A DNA stretch of 64,000 bases from Eleginops maclovinus (GCF_036324505.1 NC_086363.1:12290653-12354652), one strand, 5' to 3'; shown: positions 1 through 13,593, counted from the stretch's first letter. Notes: a model not told the origin generated them from the letters alone. Program-made: numbers and translations.

Positions 1-128
1 TTCTTTCAAACCACATTTGAGTTTATCCTTTCTCGGGTACAGCTGTTAAACTCATCAGTTTCCCCCTGAAACAAACGGACTGTACACTCAGTTTACAGAA
101 CATGACAGGAACCTTTAGTTCCGCGTCT
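1..128 (-). other. tmem200a: Probable start of tmem200a 3' UTR
   Basis: These bases lie directly downstream of the tmem200a stop codon on the minus strand. No poly(A) signal is visible before the window ends, so the 3' UTR probably continues past the left edge. Confidence 0.6.
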
Positions 129-3100
129 TCAGAACCGAGTCTCCGAGTTGCCCCTCTTCAGCGTGCTCCTGTTAAAGTCGTCGTGCTCAAAACTCAGATT
201 GTTATGCGACCTGGATATCATTAGCAGCTTGTCCCGCTTGCTGTAGTCGCGCCTAACGGACGCATCTAACAGCCGCTCGCCTTGGTCCTCCCTATCCTCC
301 AGCCGCTCGTAGCCTTTACTGCTGAGGCGGTTGCCTCCGTTGCTACGGCAGCTGTTGCTACGGTCGAGACGGGGCCAGCTGGGGTGTTTCCGCTGCTCCG
401 GGTGAACGCTGAGCATGCTCGGCCCGCGCTCCAGATCCAGAGATTTGGAGTGACTGCCGAGCATGTGCAAGGAGGAGTTGGAGCCAAAGTCGCTCCTTGC
501 TGCTCCCGGGGAGAGCCAGCAGCCTGAGGTAGAGGAGGGCGCGGGTGAGAGGGAGCAAGAGGAGACGGAGGAACAGTAGGAGGAAGAGGAGGCTGAGTTA
601 CTCCGGTGTAAGCCCGGCGGTTTGGAGGCCTTGGCAACAGATGGTACAGGAACCACCAAAGACTCCATGGAGCTCAGAGGCTTTGACCTCTTCCCATCCC
701 TCCGCTCTCTTCCTCTGTCTTCCTCAGTGATCGCCTCCATCTCCGGTTCGTCAATAACACAGTTGTTGAGTTTTATAACCGGGAGAGTAAACGCAGAGAT
801 CGAGGAGGAGACAATAGAGCGCGCATGGTGTCCACCTTTCTCCCCATCTCCGTCCACCGACCACTGGTGGCGCACCGCATCCGAGTGAGCCCTCCCGAGC
901 CCCGGGCCGCCGTAAGAGCGATCCTTGTAGAGCGGCGCCAGCAGCCCCGCAAAGCTACAATCCAACTTAGCCTGCCCCCCTTGTCGGTAATACTCCTCGT
1001 CCCCTAGCAGCACCTCCTCCTCTTCCGCCGAGCCTCCGGCCCGATTGGAGAACGCCAGGAGGGAGTTGCTGCCCAATCGTCCTGCGTTATCAGCTCCAAA
1101 CGTTCGCAGATCCCCAACTTCCCTTGCAAAGGCGCTGTTGCTGTGATGGTGTTGCTTCTGCTCTTTCTGCCTGAGGCGATGGATGTCAATGACGGTGGAG
1201 TACATGTCTCTCATGTGGATTATCTGGTGCAAAAGAGAAAATATGTCATCAGTTGAATCCCAAATCTTTATCTTTGAATTCCCTGAGACTATGTTTAATT
1301 TTTGATCATCGATTTCTGTTGTTTGAATTTGTTTGTTGGAGGTCTGTGACCTTGAAAAACGTGTTTCTGGCATGGATTACCTGGAAGAGGGGAAGGCAGA
1401 ATGAGAGGATTAATGGAATCAAGGAAGGGGAAGAGAGGGCATAAGAGAGAAAATGTGATCAGAGGAGAATTGCAGAAATAGAGAGGGAATGAGGTTGGCT
1501 GAAATATGATTTGCATGTGAGTTATGTAGAGATGATGAATATGGATGACTGCACTGTGCATGCTCCGCAGTTTGTATAGAGTGCTGGAAGAACTGAAATG
1601 AGAACACCGAATTGGGGAAGAATATTAACCTCATTTTCCATTGACTCATGTTGCAAAATTGAAACACCTGTTTGACATTGTCCCTCGTAAATTGTGAAGA
1701 ACCAATTATGGAACGAATCACTGTTTCGCACCTTGGAAGGCAATATCAGTTCTGTTGATATTTCCCGGTACTTTTGGCCTTTGGCATGTTGACCTCTAAT
1801 GAATCCACTGGTAACTCTAATATTACATTTCTCCAGCATCAGGTAGACACAGATGCATGTCCCAGTATTTGTGTGATTTCAGCCTTACCTTAGTTTCTCT
1901 GTCTCTGTTTTCATGAAGGATGGCATTAGCACAGATGAAGATGAAAATCCCAATGCCCATTGTGAATGGCCCGAACATCTTCATCCGCTCAGAGTGACGG
2001 TGCTGTTCCAGGAACCGTGCCAGAGCACCCGAGATCTGCTTAGAGGGCGCACCTACATGCAAAGCACATTGAAGGTATGAGCTATTAAACATGATGAATG
2101 GCGACTTATAAAGCAGAAAAAAAGGAAGTACTAGGACACAGTCTAGAGACATTGACTCAGTCATTTTAGCAAAATCAACCTTCAGAACCTAGTGGCAACC
2201 TTCAGGTCTGAAAACTGAAGCCATTTGAGGATTGCCTTACAGCTGCAACAGGAGCTGTCAATTTGATTGTCTGAAGTCTGATTGCATAGAAGTCTACAAG
2301 AAAATTACCCTATTTTATACATTAAAACCAGCTTGCAAATGAGGTAACGGTCCAAACCACTAGTTTCAATTCTTCATTAATACAGCATGGTATATATTTT
2401 GTAAATAAATAGTCCCATTTATAGTAAAATGGATGATAAAGCGGAATATGCTTTAGGGCGGGGCTAGTGTATTCTTAACAGGTTGCAATGCCTGGTTTGA
2501 GTGTTGTCCGTGTTTCACTACTATAACTTTATTCCTTTAAACCTGTAAAATAAGTTCATCAAAGTAACATTTTAGTCTCCTGAAAAAGGTGTCGTTCAGC
2601 ATTTGGTTTTACAAAGTTCCAACCTCTTTATCACTTCTGGTTTCATAAAACCAGAAGGCCAAAATGACAAACTCAAAGCTGAAGACCGTCCTCAAACCAA
2701 TAGGTGGTGTAATAAGGACTACACCTATCTTCTTATGCATAGTCTGTGTTTAGTAGTAGTGAACTTTTCATCCTACCATCCACTTACCTGGAACATTTTG
2801 CCCCTTGCTGGAGTTAGCCACATCCTCATCTGTGTGGGGGATCTTGACTGCTTTTCCTTCCCCTGTTGCGGACGTTTTAGCTCTTCTTCCACTTGCCGAT
2901 CTGTCCGAGGGCATGGTTTTATTGTGCGGCCAGTAGCCCAGCGTCGCCATGAAGATCCCCACGGATAATATGACCAGTCCAAGAATGAGGAAAAATCCAG
3001 AGGCAGAGTAGAGGCGTAGCCTGCCGCGTACTATCACAACATCAGTGCGTCGTTTTCGCTTTCTATATGAGATGTATGGAAAGAAAACTGAGTTTGTGGT

Positions 3101-3296
3101 TTTTAGAGACATTATATGACATCATTACAGCCATTGTACAAAAAAATCAGCAGATTAAAAAAGGATATAATTACCTGGGGGCCGCTTCTGGAGCGTTTCC
3201 CTGGCCTGGCACTGCATGTAAGTTCCGGTTATGAGAGCGGGCGGAGTCTTGGCGTTTTAGCTTAGCCAATCCAGTTAGTACACCTGCTGCTGCCAT
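129..3296 (-). CDS. tmem200a: Transmembrane protein 200A (four coding exons)
   Basis: This encodes a TMEM200-family two-pass membrane protein whose molecular role is poorly known. The coding exons in transcript order are 3175-3296, 2788-3062, 1889-2052 and 129-1223, and all junctions are GT-AG and in phase, giving about 551 residues. The N-terminus [20 protein letters not shown] resembles human TMEM200A rather than B or C. A basic stretch ([20 protein letters not shown]) precedes membrane segment 1 at about residues 63-85. Segment 2 is at about 159-178 ([17 protein letters not shown]) and is followed by [18 protein letters not shown]. The long last exon is a Ser-rich, presumably cytosolic tail with the conserved patches [32 protein letters not shown] and HPSWPRLDR, and it ends in SETRF. 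Assignment to A also rests on synteny with tmem244 and arhgap18. As I recall, the human coding region is a single exon, so three coding introns here would be unusual. The three introns contain nothing recognisable. Confidence 0.93.
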
Positions 3297-3741
3297 TCTT
3301 AACCTGCAGACACGGAAGAAAATGGTAATTTAACACAAACTCACAAAGATATATGTGAAAGAATGGTTTTAACAACGGTTTGATAGAGGTACAAATATAT
3401 TAGCATTAAGAAAAATACTATCTGCTACAATATTGAAAGCAGCTCAAGGGAGGCACATATGTGTTTCCGCATAGCCAAAGTCTCCCAGATGCTTTGAATA
3501 TAGGAGGTGTAAGACACTTGATATTCAGAGTGTGGCATCTCTCACAACTTGAGCAGCTCTGTTTGTCTTCTTTTAAACCAATGGAGCTGCAGGCGTGTCT
3601 CACAGTGACTTTTGAAAAGCTGCAGATGACAGTTTATTATTTACACACTCTTTTAGGGAAAGTGTGTCAGACCTGTCGGCGTCTTTCCATCTTTCTGAAA
3701 TTCCATTTACAGTTTAAGAAGTGTACAGATGTATGCATAAC

Positions 3742-3743
<2 letters not shown>

Positions 3744-3819
<76 letters not shown>
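3744..3819. repeat. (AC)n microsatellite
   Basis: About 38 uninterrupted AC units lie just upstream of the tmem200a coding start. Open reading frames across it (His-Thr repeats) are artefacts. Confidence 0.97.
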
Positions 3820-3821
<2 letters not shown>

Positions 3822-6800
3822 ATTAGAATCTTCTCTGTTTACAGGTGAGATGTTTGTTGTTAGCTGTCAGCCTTAAGGACAACATGGGCAGGGGGGATGC
3901 ATGTGTGTCTGAGTGCATACTGTAATACATTTACCCCTGCAGGATTTGTGTTTACTGCATACTTCCTGTGTTTATGAGAGAGTAACTAAGTAAACAGGAT
4001 AGGAGGTATAATAATAGAACACAAACAGACACGGAGAGCATCACACTTGGCTTGTCTTTTTTATTCTTGGACAGTTAAATGCAAATTACATTTTCTTTTC
4101 TTGGCTTTATTGTCGCTATTTACGTTTGTGTTGCAGTTATGAAAATGGAATTACAGTCCAGCAATTATGCCATATTATTAAAATGAATCATAGTCCCTCT
4201 GCTCACCGGCTGCTTGGATGTCTATTAATATGTATTATTCTGGGAATGTTCATTAGGTTTTAAATTCCTGTTAATCTGGGCTCACATGAACATTAGCATT
4301 GTCCTGTTTATCACTAAGAGGATTAAACAGACTATATTTAATGTTGAATACCGGTGGTGGATCGCAATTTTGTGACTTCATTCCTGCAGATTATTTTGGT
4401 ATTTTGTTGAGTGCCATGTTGGTATGTAAAATATATAAAGCAAATGTCACCACATTGATTCCCAGCAGAGGAGGTGTCAAAAGTAAAATCACCAGTGAGC
4501 AGCAGTGAACATGTTTAAGATTATTTTAATCGCCACCAAAAAAAAGTTTTAACCTTTTTACATCATTTTGACATTTAACATAGTAAGGAACACATATATT
4601 TTTATGACCGTAACTCTCTCAATCTATCAATTTCCTGTTAAATAAGAAAGTCAACTCGAGGTGGAGCTACCAAAAGTTTCTATACTTTTGCAGAAAAATA
4701 AACCCCTCTCCATAGGACATTGAAGGCTTTTGCTATTTTTTACTATGTATTATAGCGCACCGTAAACACTAAATAAGAACAGGTGTCAGACATTAGTGAC
4801 TCATTATTTTCAGTAAAAGTTGTATTTTGATGCGCTATTATCAGTTCCCCGGTTTTAATTTTTAATATGAGTTGTTTGTGTGGATAACCACGTCTATAAA
4901 AGGATAAAAACTGATTTGGTAAGGAACCAAGATCACAACCATGACCTTCGTCTTTCTATTTTTTTAATCTCCCCCTCTTTGTCCTTACTTCCACGTCTCT
5001 CTCTATCTCTTTCTTCCTCCAAGAACACACTATCTGAAAATCTCTCTTCCATTCCCATCCCTCAGTCTGTGTGCTTATGCTTTCTGGTTGTGACCCTGAA
5101 TCATTTTTCTTTACCTCCACTCCAGCCGGCTTTCTCATCTCTCTCTGTTTCTTTTCCTCCCCGATCTTCTTTTCCCCCCAGATCCATTATAATCCGTCTC
5201 TAATTTAAAATTTCTGCTATTTGGTCACTATCTCCTTCCTCATGCCCTTCATTTCTTTTCTTCCACATACATCAAAGCAATAAATATTCAGATTGAGGGA
5301 AAAGATATTCAGTAATCAATGAAACCGTGAATCACACAAAGGACAAGACGTCCTCTCCTCCAACCCCCGATTCTCCTTCTCGCATCTTCATATATTTTAC
5401 ATGTCAATCATCGCATTGGTAACACTGCTGTAAGAAAGCTCTTCACCACAGATGGTGAATCACACAAGGACAAACACAACAAGCCTCGTTTCTCGGGTGT
5501 CTGCGCTCACTCTCTCCCTCTCTCGATTCCTCTCGCTCCTTGGTGAGCGTCAAATATGAACCCACACAATGTTTTAGGAGCAGGGGGGGAGATTTCCTCC
5601 GTTAACAGAGAGACAAAAAAGGGATGGATGGGAGTACAGGGGATGGATAGAGGAAAGAAGACAGCAGTAGAAATGGAGGGTGGACCATGATGGAGATAAA
5701 AAGGGATGTTAAAGTACTTTTTCACATGAGTGTAACTGGGTTCCACACCGAGTCATGACAGGAAACTGAAAGCTCGTACGAAAAGCTAAACAGGACAAAA
5801 AAACTTCCAAGGGGACAAAGTGGAGTGAATAGAAAGGCCCGACAAAAACGGATAGTGCTTCTCCTGCCAGGGATGACAGGACAGAAGTGGAAAACAAGCC
5901 AAGTGCATCTCTCGTTTTAACAAGGAACGAGTAAGAAAAATAGAACGAGCGCACAAACCGAAACGCTGCTGAAACAGACACGGCGACGGCCTAATGAGAA
6001 ACCACTTAGGCTCTGACACAACAGGGCTCTCCGCTGTGGAGAGTGAGCGGTGACCACATGAAACGACAAATTAATATTCAGTTACCATGCTGAACACCAA
6101 GCAGGGAAACGTCTTCTTCGCAGGCAGAATATGCATAAAGAAATCCTTCAGTGATTCTTCAGAGAGAAATTAGCTGTGTATTCTGCAGCTTTCCTGATCA
6201 TTCACAGACTGTATGAATATCAATGTGTCCACCTCCTGTCGCATACAACTTATAAATTATGCAAGCCGTTTTTCACGCCATCGCTTAATAAGCGTTTCAC
6301 AAAATTAGTGCTCAATGAGTCGTGAATGAGCCTCCTATTGATAACCCTAATCCTGAAACTACTAGAATAAATTACTCCTGCTGTTTGTCTTTGCACACTC
6401 ACAGCAATGCGAGAAAACTACGGAAATAGTGTAATATATATGTCGCCGCTCAGGGAACAGATATATATTATGTAACAAGTTATTATTTTTAAAAATGTCT
6501 TTTTCTGAGGAGAGGTTTCCCTCTTTGCATTTTGATATTATCTACATCATCTATAGGAGACGGCACGCGATGTATCGTCCCTATAGCAACTACATGTTCT
6601 GTTGCTAGGTGGCACGTTTCTATAGCAACAACCAGCTGTGTGCATAGGAATGACAGGTGTATCATAATTTCAGTAAATCCTTTTAACGAAAGCATTTCTC
6701 AGGTGTCATCTGGATTGTTATTTGTTTATCTTGGGGTATTATGTCACAGCACATGAGTGGAAATAATGTCAGTCCTCCTCTCCCGTCACTTTCAAAAAGG

Positions 6801-8296
6801 CATGATTGAGAGGGGGAGGAAATGAGGAGGCTGCTAAGGATGCTGGAGTGGAATTGGGGGTTGGGAAGTGAGATGAAATGGGAAGAGAAAGGCGGTGGGG
6901 AAAGGGAGACACCAAGGAAGGAGGAGAGAGGAAGTGAGAAACGGAGAGTTTGGCACATTTGGGGCGTTCAAAAAAAATCTAAATAATATTGCACTCAATT
7001 TACGGGTTAGCATCGAGCTTGGGGTGTTAAGTGGGAAAACGACAAAGAGTGTGGAAGAGGCAAGAGAACACGACATGTGGTAGTAGAAATAGGAACAATG
7101 TAAGTTAAGGGGGAAGAAAAAGAGACATGGAGTAAAGGAGATGTTTTCATCAACATGTAGCAAACGCCAGAGACTTTTCTGACTCTAGAAGCATACTGAG
7201 AAAAGTTAGTCTCCGATGACTCACCTCAGTGAACTGTATGCTAACACGTCATGGAGAAAGGCATCTGATATGGACACTGAGGAAGAAGGAAAGCTGGAAG
7301 GACAAATGTAATGAGAGGAATGATCCAGGAGCAAGGCAGGGAGAGAACATGTTCATTATGTCTACCATTATGGCTACAACGTGTTTTTGTTTCTGTGTCG
7401 TAAACCTCTCTAGGAAGGTTTAGTGAGGCCAAATTGCTCAATGTAAAAAAAAAAAACACTACACTGTTCTAGTTTTGTTGTTGTGTTTTATACCTAGGCT
7501 ATATTTGAATGGAGACAACAACCCATCACCCCCTGCTGCTGCTGTTAAGGTCACCCGCCATGATATCATGGAGCGAAGAGTCAAACAGGAAGGCTACCCT
7601 CAAAACAACACGACTATGCACCAAGTTTGACGACAGAACTTTTCATTTTTGCAAAGAATGATGAAATTCCCTGCATGAGTAAGACTGGAAATACAGTGAA
7701 CAATATCCAATCTTTGTACAACCTGCTCTTGACATCGCTTTCAACTTGAAATGCTGAAGGGATTGTCAAGCATTGTAATACCACGGTCACACATAAGTAC
7801 TTCATTTGCATGAACACCTACGCCACTTTCGATCACAATCCTTTCAGATGGAATTCAGGTTGATGGAGCATTTTCATAGACTGATTTTTCTATGACAATA
7901 AATTAAGCAAAAGGTCTTTTATTTCCTTATCATGTAAGTAAAGTCTTGAAACGAAGCACTAGAACTTCAAGTTAGGTCCAGTAAAATGAATAATATAAAG
8001 TTAATTCTTGTATAATATAGGATAGGATAGTGACCTAACTTTTTAAGGACACTTTTTCTATGTCTGGGTTACAGGATTATACAGTTTTTCATGTTCAAGC
8101 CCATTAACTACAAATTGTGTAGACATTATATTACATTAATTACTTTCACTAATGGGTGCCGGTTACAATCAGCTTAGGAATGTAATGGAAAAGGTTCATG
8201 TGATCCCTTTTTATAATGTCTGTGTTTGTTTTTGTGCCTGCCAGGTTTTCATTTTTAGACAAATAAGCTGGCAAATGGGAGGCTGTTATCCCAAAG

Positions 8297-8530
8297 TAGG
8301 GCTGGGCGGTATGACAAAAAGTAAAGTAGCACATTCAATTTCACCAAATACCCTGATATTGATAATGCTGCGATATTGCAATGCTTTCACAAAATAATTG
8401 AGCATTCACTTTACTGTGCTGTAGCCTTTTAAATTAGGAAAAGACAACACTGATGGTTACAGCATCCAATGTCTAGTCCCTTATCACGATACTGATATAA
8501 TATCGATATATTGTATTGATCAGCGGTAAC
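8297..8530. repeat. Possible degraded interspersed repeat
   Basis: The stretch beginning GGGCTGGGCGGTATGAC and running through ATATTG/ATATCG-rich sequence resembles a widespread teleost repeat known from memory by its GGGCTGGGCGATAT start. No clean second terminus is visible, so this is tentative. Confidence 0.35.
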
Positions 8531-8690
8531 CCACAGTTAAACCCTCGTTTGATGTTAACCTATAGTTAAACTCAACGTTATTCCATTACATCATTCAACA
8601 GCACAACACAACTTCAATGAAAAGTGTTTCCTGTGGGGGATCGTCTCCGGATGTTTTCATTTCATCAAGTAGATTTGCTGTTAATGCTGT

Positions 8691-8990
8691 TACACACTGC
8701 CTGGCCAAAAAAAAAGGTCACACAATGATGTCTCATGCTCCCTGAACCACTCTTTCACACTTTGAGCCCGATGGATCCTGGCATTGTCATCTTGGAACAT
8801 GCCCGTGCCATCAGAAGAAAAAAATCCATTGATGGAATAACCTGGTCCTTCAGTATATTCAGGTAGTCAGCGGACCTCATTCTTTGGGCACATAACGTTG
8901 CTGAACCTAGACCAGACCAACTGCAGCAACCCCAGATCATAGCACTGCCCCCCACGGGCTTGTCACCCTTTTTTTTGGCCGGGCAGTGTA
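8691..8990. mobile_element. Tc1/mariner-type remnant with decayed transposase fragment
   Basis: Inverted termini are visible: CACTGCCTGGCCAAAAAAAA near 8695 and its near-complement ending GGCCGGGCAGTGTA at 8990, with TA next to the right end. Minus-strand translation between them contains GGSAMIWGCCSWSGLGSA and [10 protein letters not shown], which resemble the central part of Tc1-type transposases. The following segment is shifted out of frame. The element is about 300 bp, far shorter than an intact copy of about 1.2-1.6 kb, so it is a non-autonomous fragment. Confidence 0.75.
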
Positions 8991-9577
8991 TTAATATGTA
9001 CTGAAACCAATCACTGCCTAGAGAGTGGCCAGTCAAATTCAAGCGTGGGGTTGTAAAATAGTCACTGCAAAACTACAGTTTAACAGGAATTGTAGTAAAT
9101 AATGGACTGCCATGTGAAAGACTGATCCTTCAAAGATCAGCTTTTCTGCTTCACGCTGCACTATGTGAGAGGAAAGGCGTCACAGGGAGATGTGATGTGA
9201 CACAGAGCTGAGACATGGATTGCCACACTTGATGTTCCCTACAATAGGGAACTGATTTGTTATGGTTGGATGTTTTCAACACATATGCATCTGTTGATCC
9301 CAAGTTGTTTGCTTTGAAATAGGCAAAGGACATGACCAGCCATGCGCCTATGAAAACAACTGCAAATATATGAGGAGGAACCACCACCATCTTGGATTGA
9401 GCGCAGGAATTTGCAGTGATGTCTTTCAGCCTTCAGGTATCGATTTTTTATTTAGATCATTTTATTTATCAGGCCAACTTTTGGTATTATATCAGACACA
9501 TCCAATTGTTGGGTTTTAAGTTAATTAGTGTGTGTATTTAGTGATTGCTCAAATAAAATATAAAGTTCTTGCTAACG

Positions 9578-10025
9578 TAATCGGGTTCTTATTCTGCTTC
9601 TTGGGGTTCCCTTTCCTGTAATGTCCTATATAGGTTTTGGTGCATGTAAATGGTCTGTAAGGTCTAAAATCCCAAAGTTCTCTCCATAAGGAGTTTCTCT
9701 CCCACACACTTCCCCCCCCTGCCTGAAACACTTCCATTCCTTTGTTAAGTCCCGTATCATAGTGACATCACTATGTAACACTCGCACTTCTTTTGGCTAG
9801 CTCTAACATATTGTATGTGATTGACTAAGGGGCGAAACATCTGTAAGTGATTGACCAATCATAACAGAGCCAGCTAACCAATCAGAGCGAATGGACTCTG
9901 GTTTCAGACAGAGGGTGAACACAGGTCCTGCAGCACAGGCAGTATGAGAAAAATAAAGAGCTTTTTGAACAAGTTAAACAAATACAAATCTGAACCTCAA
10001 GATGAACAAAATAGGGCCCCTTTAA
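9578..10025. mobile_element. TTAA-type MITE, copy 1 (eroded 5' end)
   Basis: The right end reads AATAGGGCCCCTTTAA, ending at the TTAA at 10022-10025. The left end (TTCTTATTCTGCTTCTTGGGG) is a diverged inverted copy of the same terminus. It shares internal words such as CCAGCTAACCAATCAGA with the element at 16192-16397, so both belong to one family. The left boundary is approximate. Confidence 0.6.
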
Positions 10026-10468
10026 AATAGCATTACAGATAAAAAGAGGTTTAATAGTTAAACCTGGTTTTAATGGAAACTACAGTCCCTAATTTGTCCC
10101 CTAATACCCCTAACTTGAAACTTGGAACAAGCATGTCCACAAGCTTGTTTTACTAAACCCTAAAATGAACAAATCTTTATCTGCACAGGTGTTTTCAGTT
10201 ACTCTGCTTGATTTTATTGCGTTCACATGATGGACTTCAGCTGATTTAGCAGCCACATGTAGATGCTTTTTCTGTGGCATTAGATAAGTCCCAACTCCCC
10301 CGGGCGTCATCACAATGGATGTTGACTTGATTAACAAATTACAAAAACGGTGATTACATGAAGATGCCATTAGATCTCTTGGCAAGTTGAAACTATGCCG
10401 GGAGTTATAGGATGTCATCATAGTATCTCAATGTAACGAGTGGAACACTGCATACAGGAACATGTGGA

Positions 10469-10472
<4 letters not shown>

Positions 10473-10537
<65 letters not shown>
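10473..10537. repeat. (AC)n microsatellite
   Basis: About 32 AC units without a recognisable gene around them. Confidence 0.97.
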
Positions 10538-10540
<3 letters not shown>

Positions 10541-11176
10541 CTGATACTAGGGCTACCAGGCCAAAGTGAAAACACCTGTGGCCTTCTGTGATACATCATG
10601 AGAAAAAATGTCGCACTCTCTTTTTCTGCTTAGAGCATGTAGCAAACATATTTTCCAGTGAGTGGGTTGTTCACAAAGATTGCCGTCTCGTTTTGCAGTG
10701 CCAAGAAATCATCTAAAGTTCAAAATTAAACCTTTACGTTTGGTTCTGGCTGAGCAATATCAGACCTCTGCCTGAGAGAGATACAGTTCCCTGACTGAAG
10801 CCTGTTTTTGGGATTGAAAAAGTGTTTCATCTCTATGTTTGCTTGATCTCCAGATTACACAGGAAAGAAGAAAAAGGAATATGTTGTCTCAGAGGAATGA
10901 GTAAAAGATTAGCAGATAGCATGTGTCGTAGCTTTGCTTTACTCCTACAGTCTCACGGTCAATCGTGAGTCATCTGTCGGGAGAATATGTCTCTTAGTGT
11001 TGTCTCTCAGACCTTTTAAGCAGCACATTTTCTGATGCAAGCACTCAAGTGTCAAATCCTGCACCATCTTCACCATCTTGTTTGTTTTTTATTTCCTCAT
11101 TATTTTCGATGATACATAGTGTTTTGGTTACTTAAAAATCTCGCATCCTTCACACTGAATCAGTGTCATTGCCTCC

Positions 11177-11223
11177 TGTGTGTGTGTGTGTGTGTGTGTG
11201 TGTAAGTGTGTGTGTGTGTGTGT
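11177..11223. repeat. (TG)n microsatellite with one interruption
   Basis: The TG tract is interrupted once by a short AAG at about 11203. It is non-coding. Confidence 0.95.
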
Positions 11224-12904
11224 ACTGGAATTATCCCCTGTTGATTCTAGCAAAATCACTCACTGTTTACCTCACATCCCCTAGTTTTAAGTCAGTGACC
11301 CACACTTATCTTGAGGTGCCAGTCTCTGGGACTTTTTTGTGGGGGTGGCCCAAGAAACAATTTAATGTTTTCCATGAACAGCTGTTATTTAGTGCATCTT
11401 TTAGAGCATTCTCTGGGGAAATGTTTTAAGTTGGCTAAACCAGAACGTTATTTCTCAGACGGGAGTCTCTGAGATTAACTCTTATCAGCGATTGTACATT
11501 TCATACGTAACAAATATGACTACAACCTTTTTATCACTGACAAAAACAAGATGGCTCGATGGTAGCATTGTTGACAAGAAAATAAGAGGATAAACAGTGT
11601 TTAAAAATGAAATGAAATCAGCAGTTTGGGTCTACAGCACAGCGGGCAGAGTCAGGAGAACTAGGAGTAACTTTCTTATGTTAAAATTAAATATAATTAA
11701 AGTTATATTTTGGCTAGAAAAGATTGACTGAATGTTTTAAGCTAAGTAAAGCCGAACTCAAATACTAATGCATTTCTTTGACTAAGATAAAACAAAAATG
11801 TCCAGACATGTTAAAGTTCGCTAAATATTATAGAATGTAACAAGGACGTTTCAAAAATAACCCTACTATCAGGTGGTGTTTGGCACATTTCTGAGTCTTT
11901 GGGCCGACAAATTAACGGAGCCTTCCTGAGAGGTATTCAAACAGGATTATCCACTTGCTTGATAAGTGTGAAGGTGGATTAGCTGTCATGTCGCCCCTCG
12001 CCCGACATCTTAATGATTCTTAAATTAAACCCAGATGCATTCCTGCGTGAAGTGTTTGGCAGCGATAGATGCCTCACAGAGAGCCTTTGCCTCAGTAAGT
12101 CACCCCTCGTTCCTCAAACAGTTCTCAGGAGACAGTTACTCCTAATTCACCCACATGTAAATCACTGAGGACAATAAAAGCAGCGCCTTCCCCCTCTCTG
12201 TCTTCTCTCATTGTGACTTGTTTGATGTTTGACTTTCACTTTGCAGCTCGCTGTGTGTGACACTGGAAGGCTGCTTTCTCATGTCATCCTGTTTCCTACA
12301 CTCACCTTAAATCTGAGCATACCTGCAAGCAGGATTTTGGGACATCACAACTGGAAGCCAAACATGTTACAATGAAAAGTGTACAGTGTGCTGTCGAAAC
12401 ACTAAACGTGTACTTTACATTCATGTAAGAGTCGTATGGTTCCCATCAGTTTCTCAAAGTCATTTCACAATTTTTTTGCTCTTTTCATAGAAAAAAAGCA
12501 GACACAAAGTGATCTTCTAACCAGGGAGAAAAGTCTTAAAACAAGCGTGGAGGGTGCATAAAACAGGTTTTTTAGACTTAATGATGACCTTTATCCATCT
12601 TTAAGGACATAAATATTGGTATCTAACCATTTTGGGCTACTTAAATGTAAAACATAACAAACAAGTATAAGAATAGTTCAATGAGCTTGAACACATGAGC
12701 TTTTAATATGCTGAATGATGACGTTTGATGCTTTAAACACCAACAACTACAGTAGAACGATTACAAGCTGATGTTGGACTCCCTCCTTCATCAAATATTA
12801 AACAACACTTAAATTAAATATGGGTGGCAATACAAAGATGGAGTAGCACTGTCAGTTTGGAGTGTTTAAGAGTTTTAGAAGTCAAGCTCAGCTCAGTTCT
12901 TACC

Positions 12905-13199
12905 TTTGCAAAAAGCTGAGTGTGTGGCTGTCACTGTGCCATTAGGCACGGAGGGGGGATTAGGCTGGAACCTGAGGGGAGGAAAAAGCCATCTTCCACT
13001 TTGAAGGTTGGTTCCACTGGAATTCCATGCCGGAGAAAATTCAACTGACTCGAGCTCGTGCGCTGATTTGGGGGGGAAAGGAGTAAAGTCCAATTTGGGT
13101 TTGCGAGCTTTCAAAGAGTCTAGGCTGTTTACTTTATTCAGCGCGGAACGTTTACGGAGAAAGCCTGTGCTCAACGAAGACGCTCCCTATTACCACTCG
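12905..13199 (-). other. tmem200a: Candidate 5' UTR exon and promoter-proximal region of tmem200a
   Basis: On the minus strand this stretch ends in a good donor, TTTTGCAAAG followed by GTAAGA (boundary at 12904/12903), and its base composition is less A/T-rich than the flanks. A 93-codon open frame, MSTGFLRKRSALNKVNSLDS and onward, runs through it. Spliced to the tmem200a coding exon at 3303, that frame stops at once (GGT TAA), so it would be an upstream ORF and not an N-terminal extension. The link to tmem200a is inferred only from strand and the unpaired acceptor at 3304. Confidence 0.35.
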
Positions 13200-13579
13200 A
13201 GGTAAACCATTCAAAACATTCCGCTGATTTTAAAGTCGTAAAAGCTCATTTCTGTATTCCCATAGAGAAAAAATGTCAAAAGTTTATTTATGGGGAAATG
13301 AATACAAAAGCCGCGGATGTGAAGTCCCTTTCTGGCTGTTACGCGTAAAACTTGCTTTCCCGTTAATCGTGTCCAAACCCGACTAAGAACAGATGAAAAA
13401 ATAATCGTCTCTTTTCAGAAAATCTCAGCTGCAAGTTGTTGCGTTTGAAGAAAAATCGTTAAGCAGAAGAAAACGGAGTGTTTGTATTCCTCTGAGCCGT
13501 AGAGAGAGACGCGGCAGCTTCATCCAATTCCTTTAAAGCGCACTGCTCGTGGGAATGTGAGAGGCTTTCACTGAGACGC

Positions 13580-13593
13580 GTGTGTGTGTGTGT

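Larger units (their letters stand above)
3304..12904 (-). other. tmem200a upstream region or long 5' intron, no coding exon seen
   Basis: The first coding exon of tmem200a has a splice acceptor (CAG at 3306-3304 on the minus strand) 7 bases before its ATG, so at least one 5' UTR exon lies upstream. These 9.6 kb contain CA/GT microsatellites, a Tc1/mariner remnant and a TTAA-type MITE (listed separately), and otherwise A/T-rich sequence. I saw no exon matching SAMD3 or L3MBTL3, the genes expected next to TMEM200A from human. Conserved regulatory elements could be present but cannot be judged from one sequence. Confidence 0.5.

Noticed and set aside
266..1444. Several plus- and minus-strand open frames overlapping the large tmem200a exon
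   Set aside because: They are off-frame shadows of a G/C-rich coding exon; only the minus-strand frame shows the conserved TMEM200A blocks and spliced continuity.
129..3296. Assignment to TMEM200B or TMEM200C
   Set aside because: The N-terminal [16 protein letters not shown], the [10 protein letters not shown] block and the C-terminal SETRF fit TMEM200A, and synteny agrees; B and C as I recall them differ at the N-terminus.
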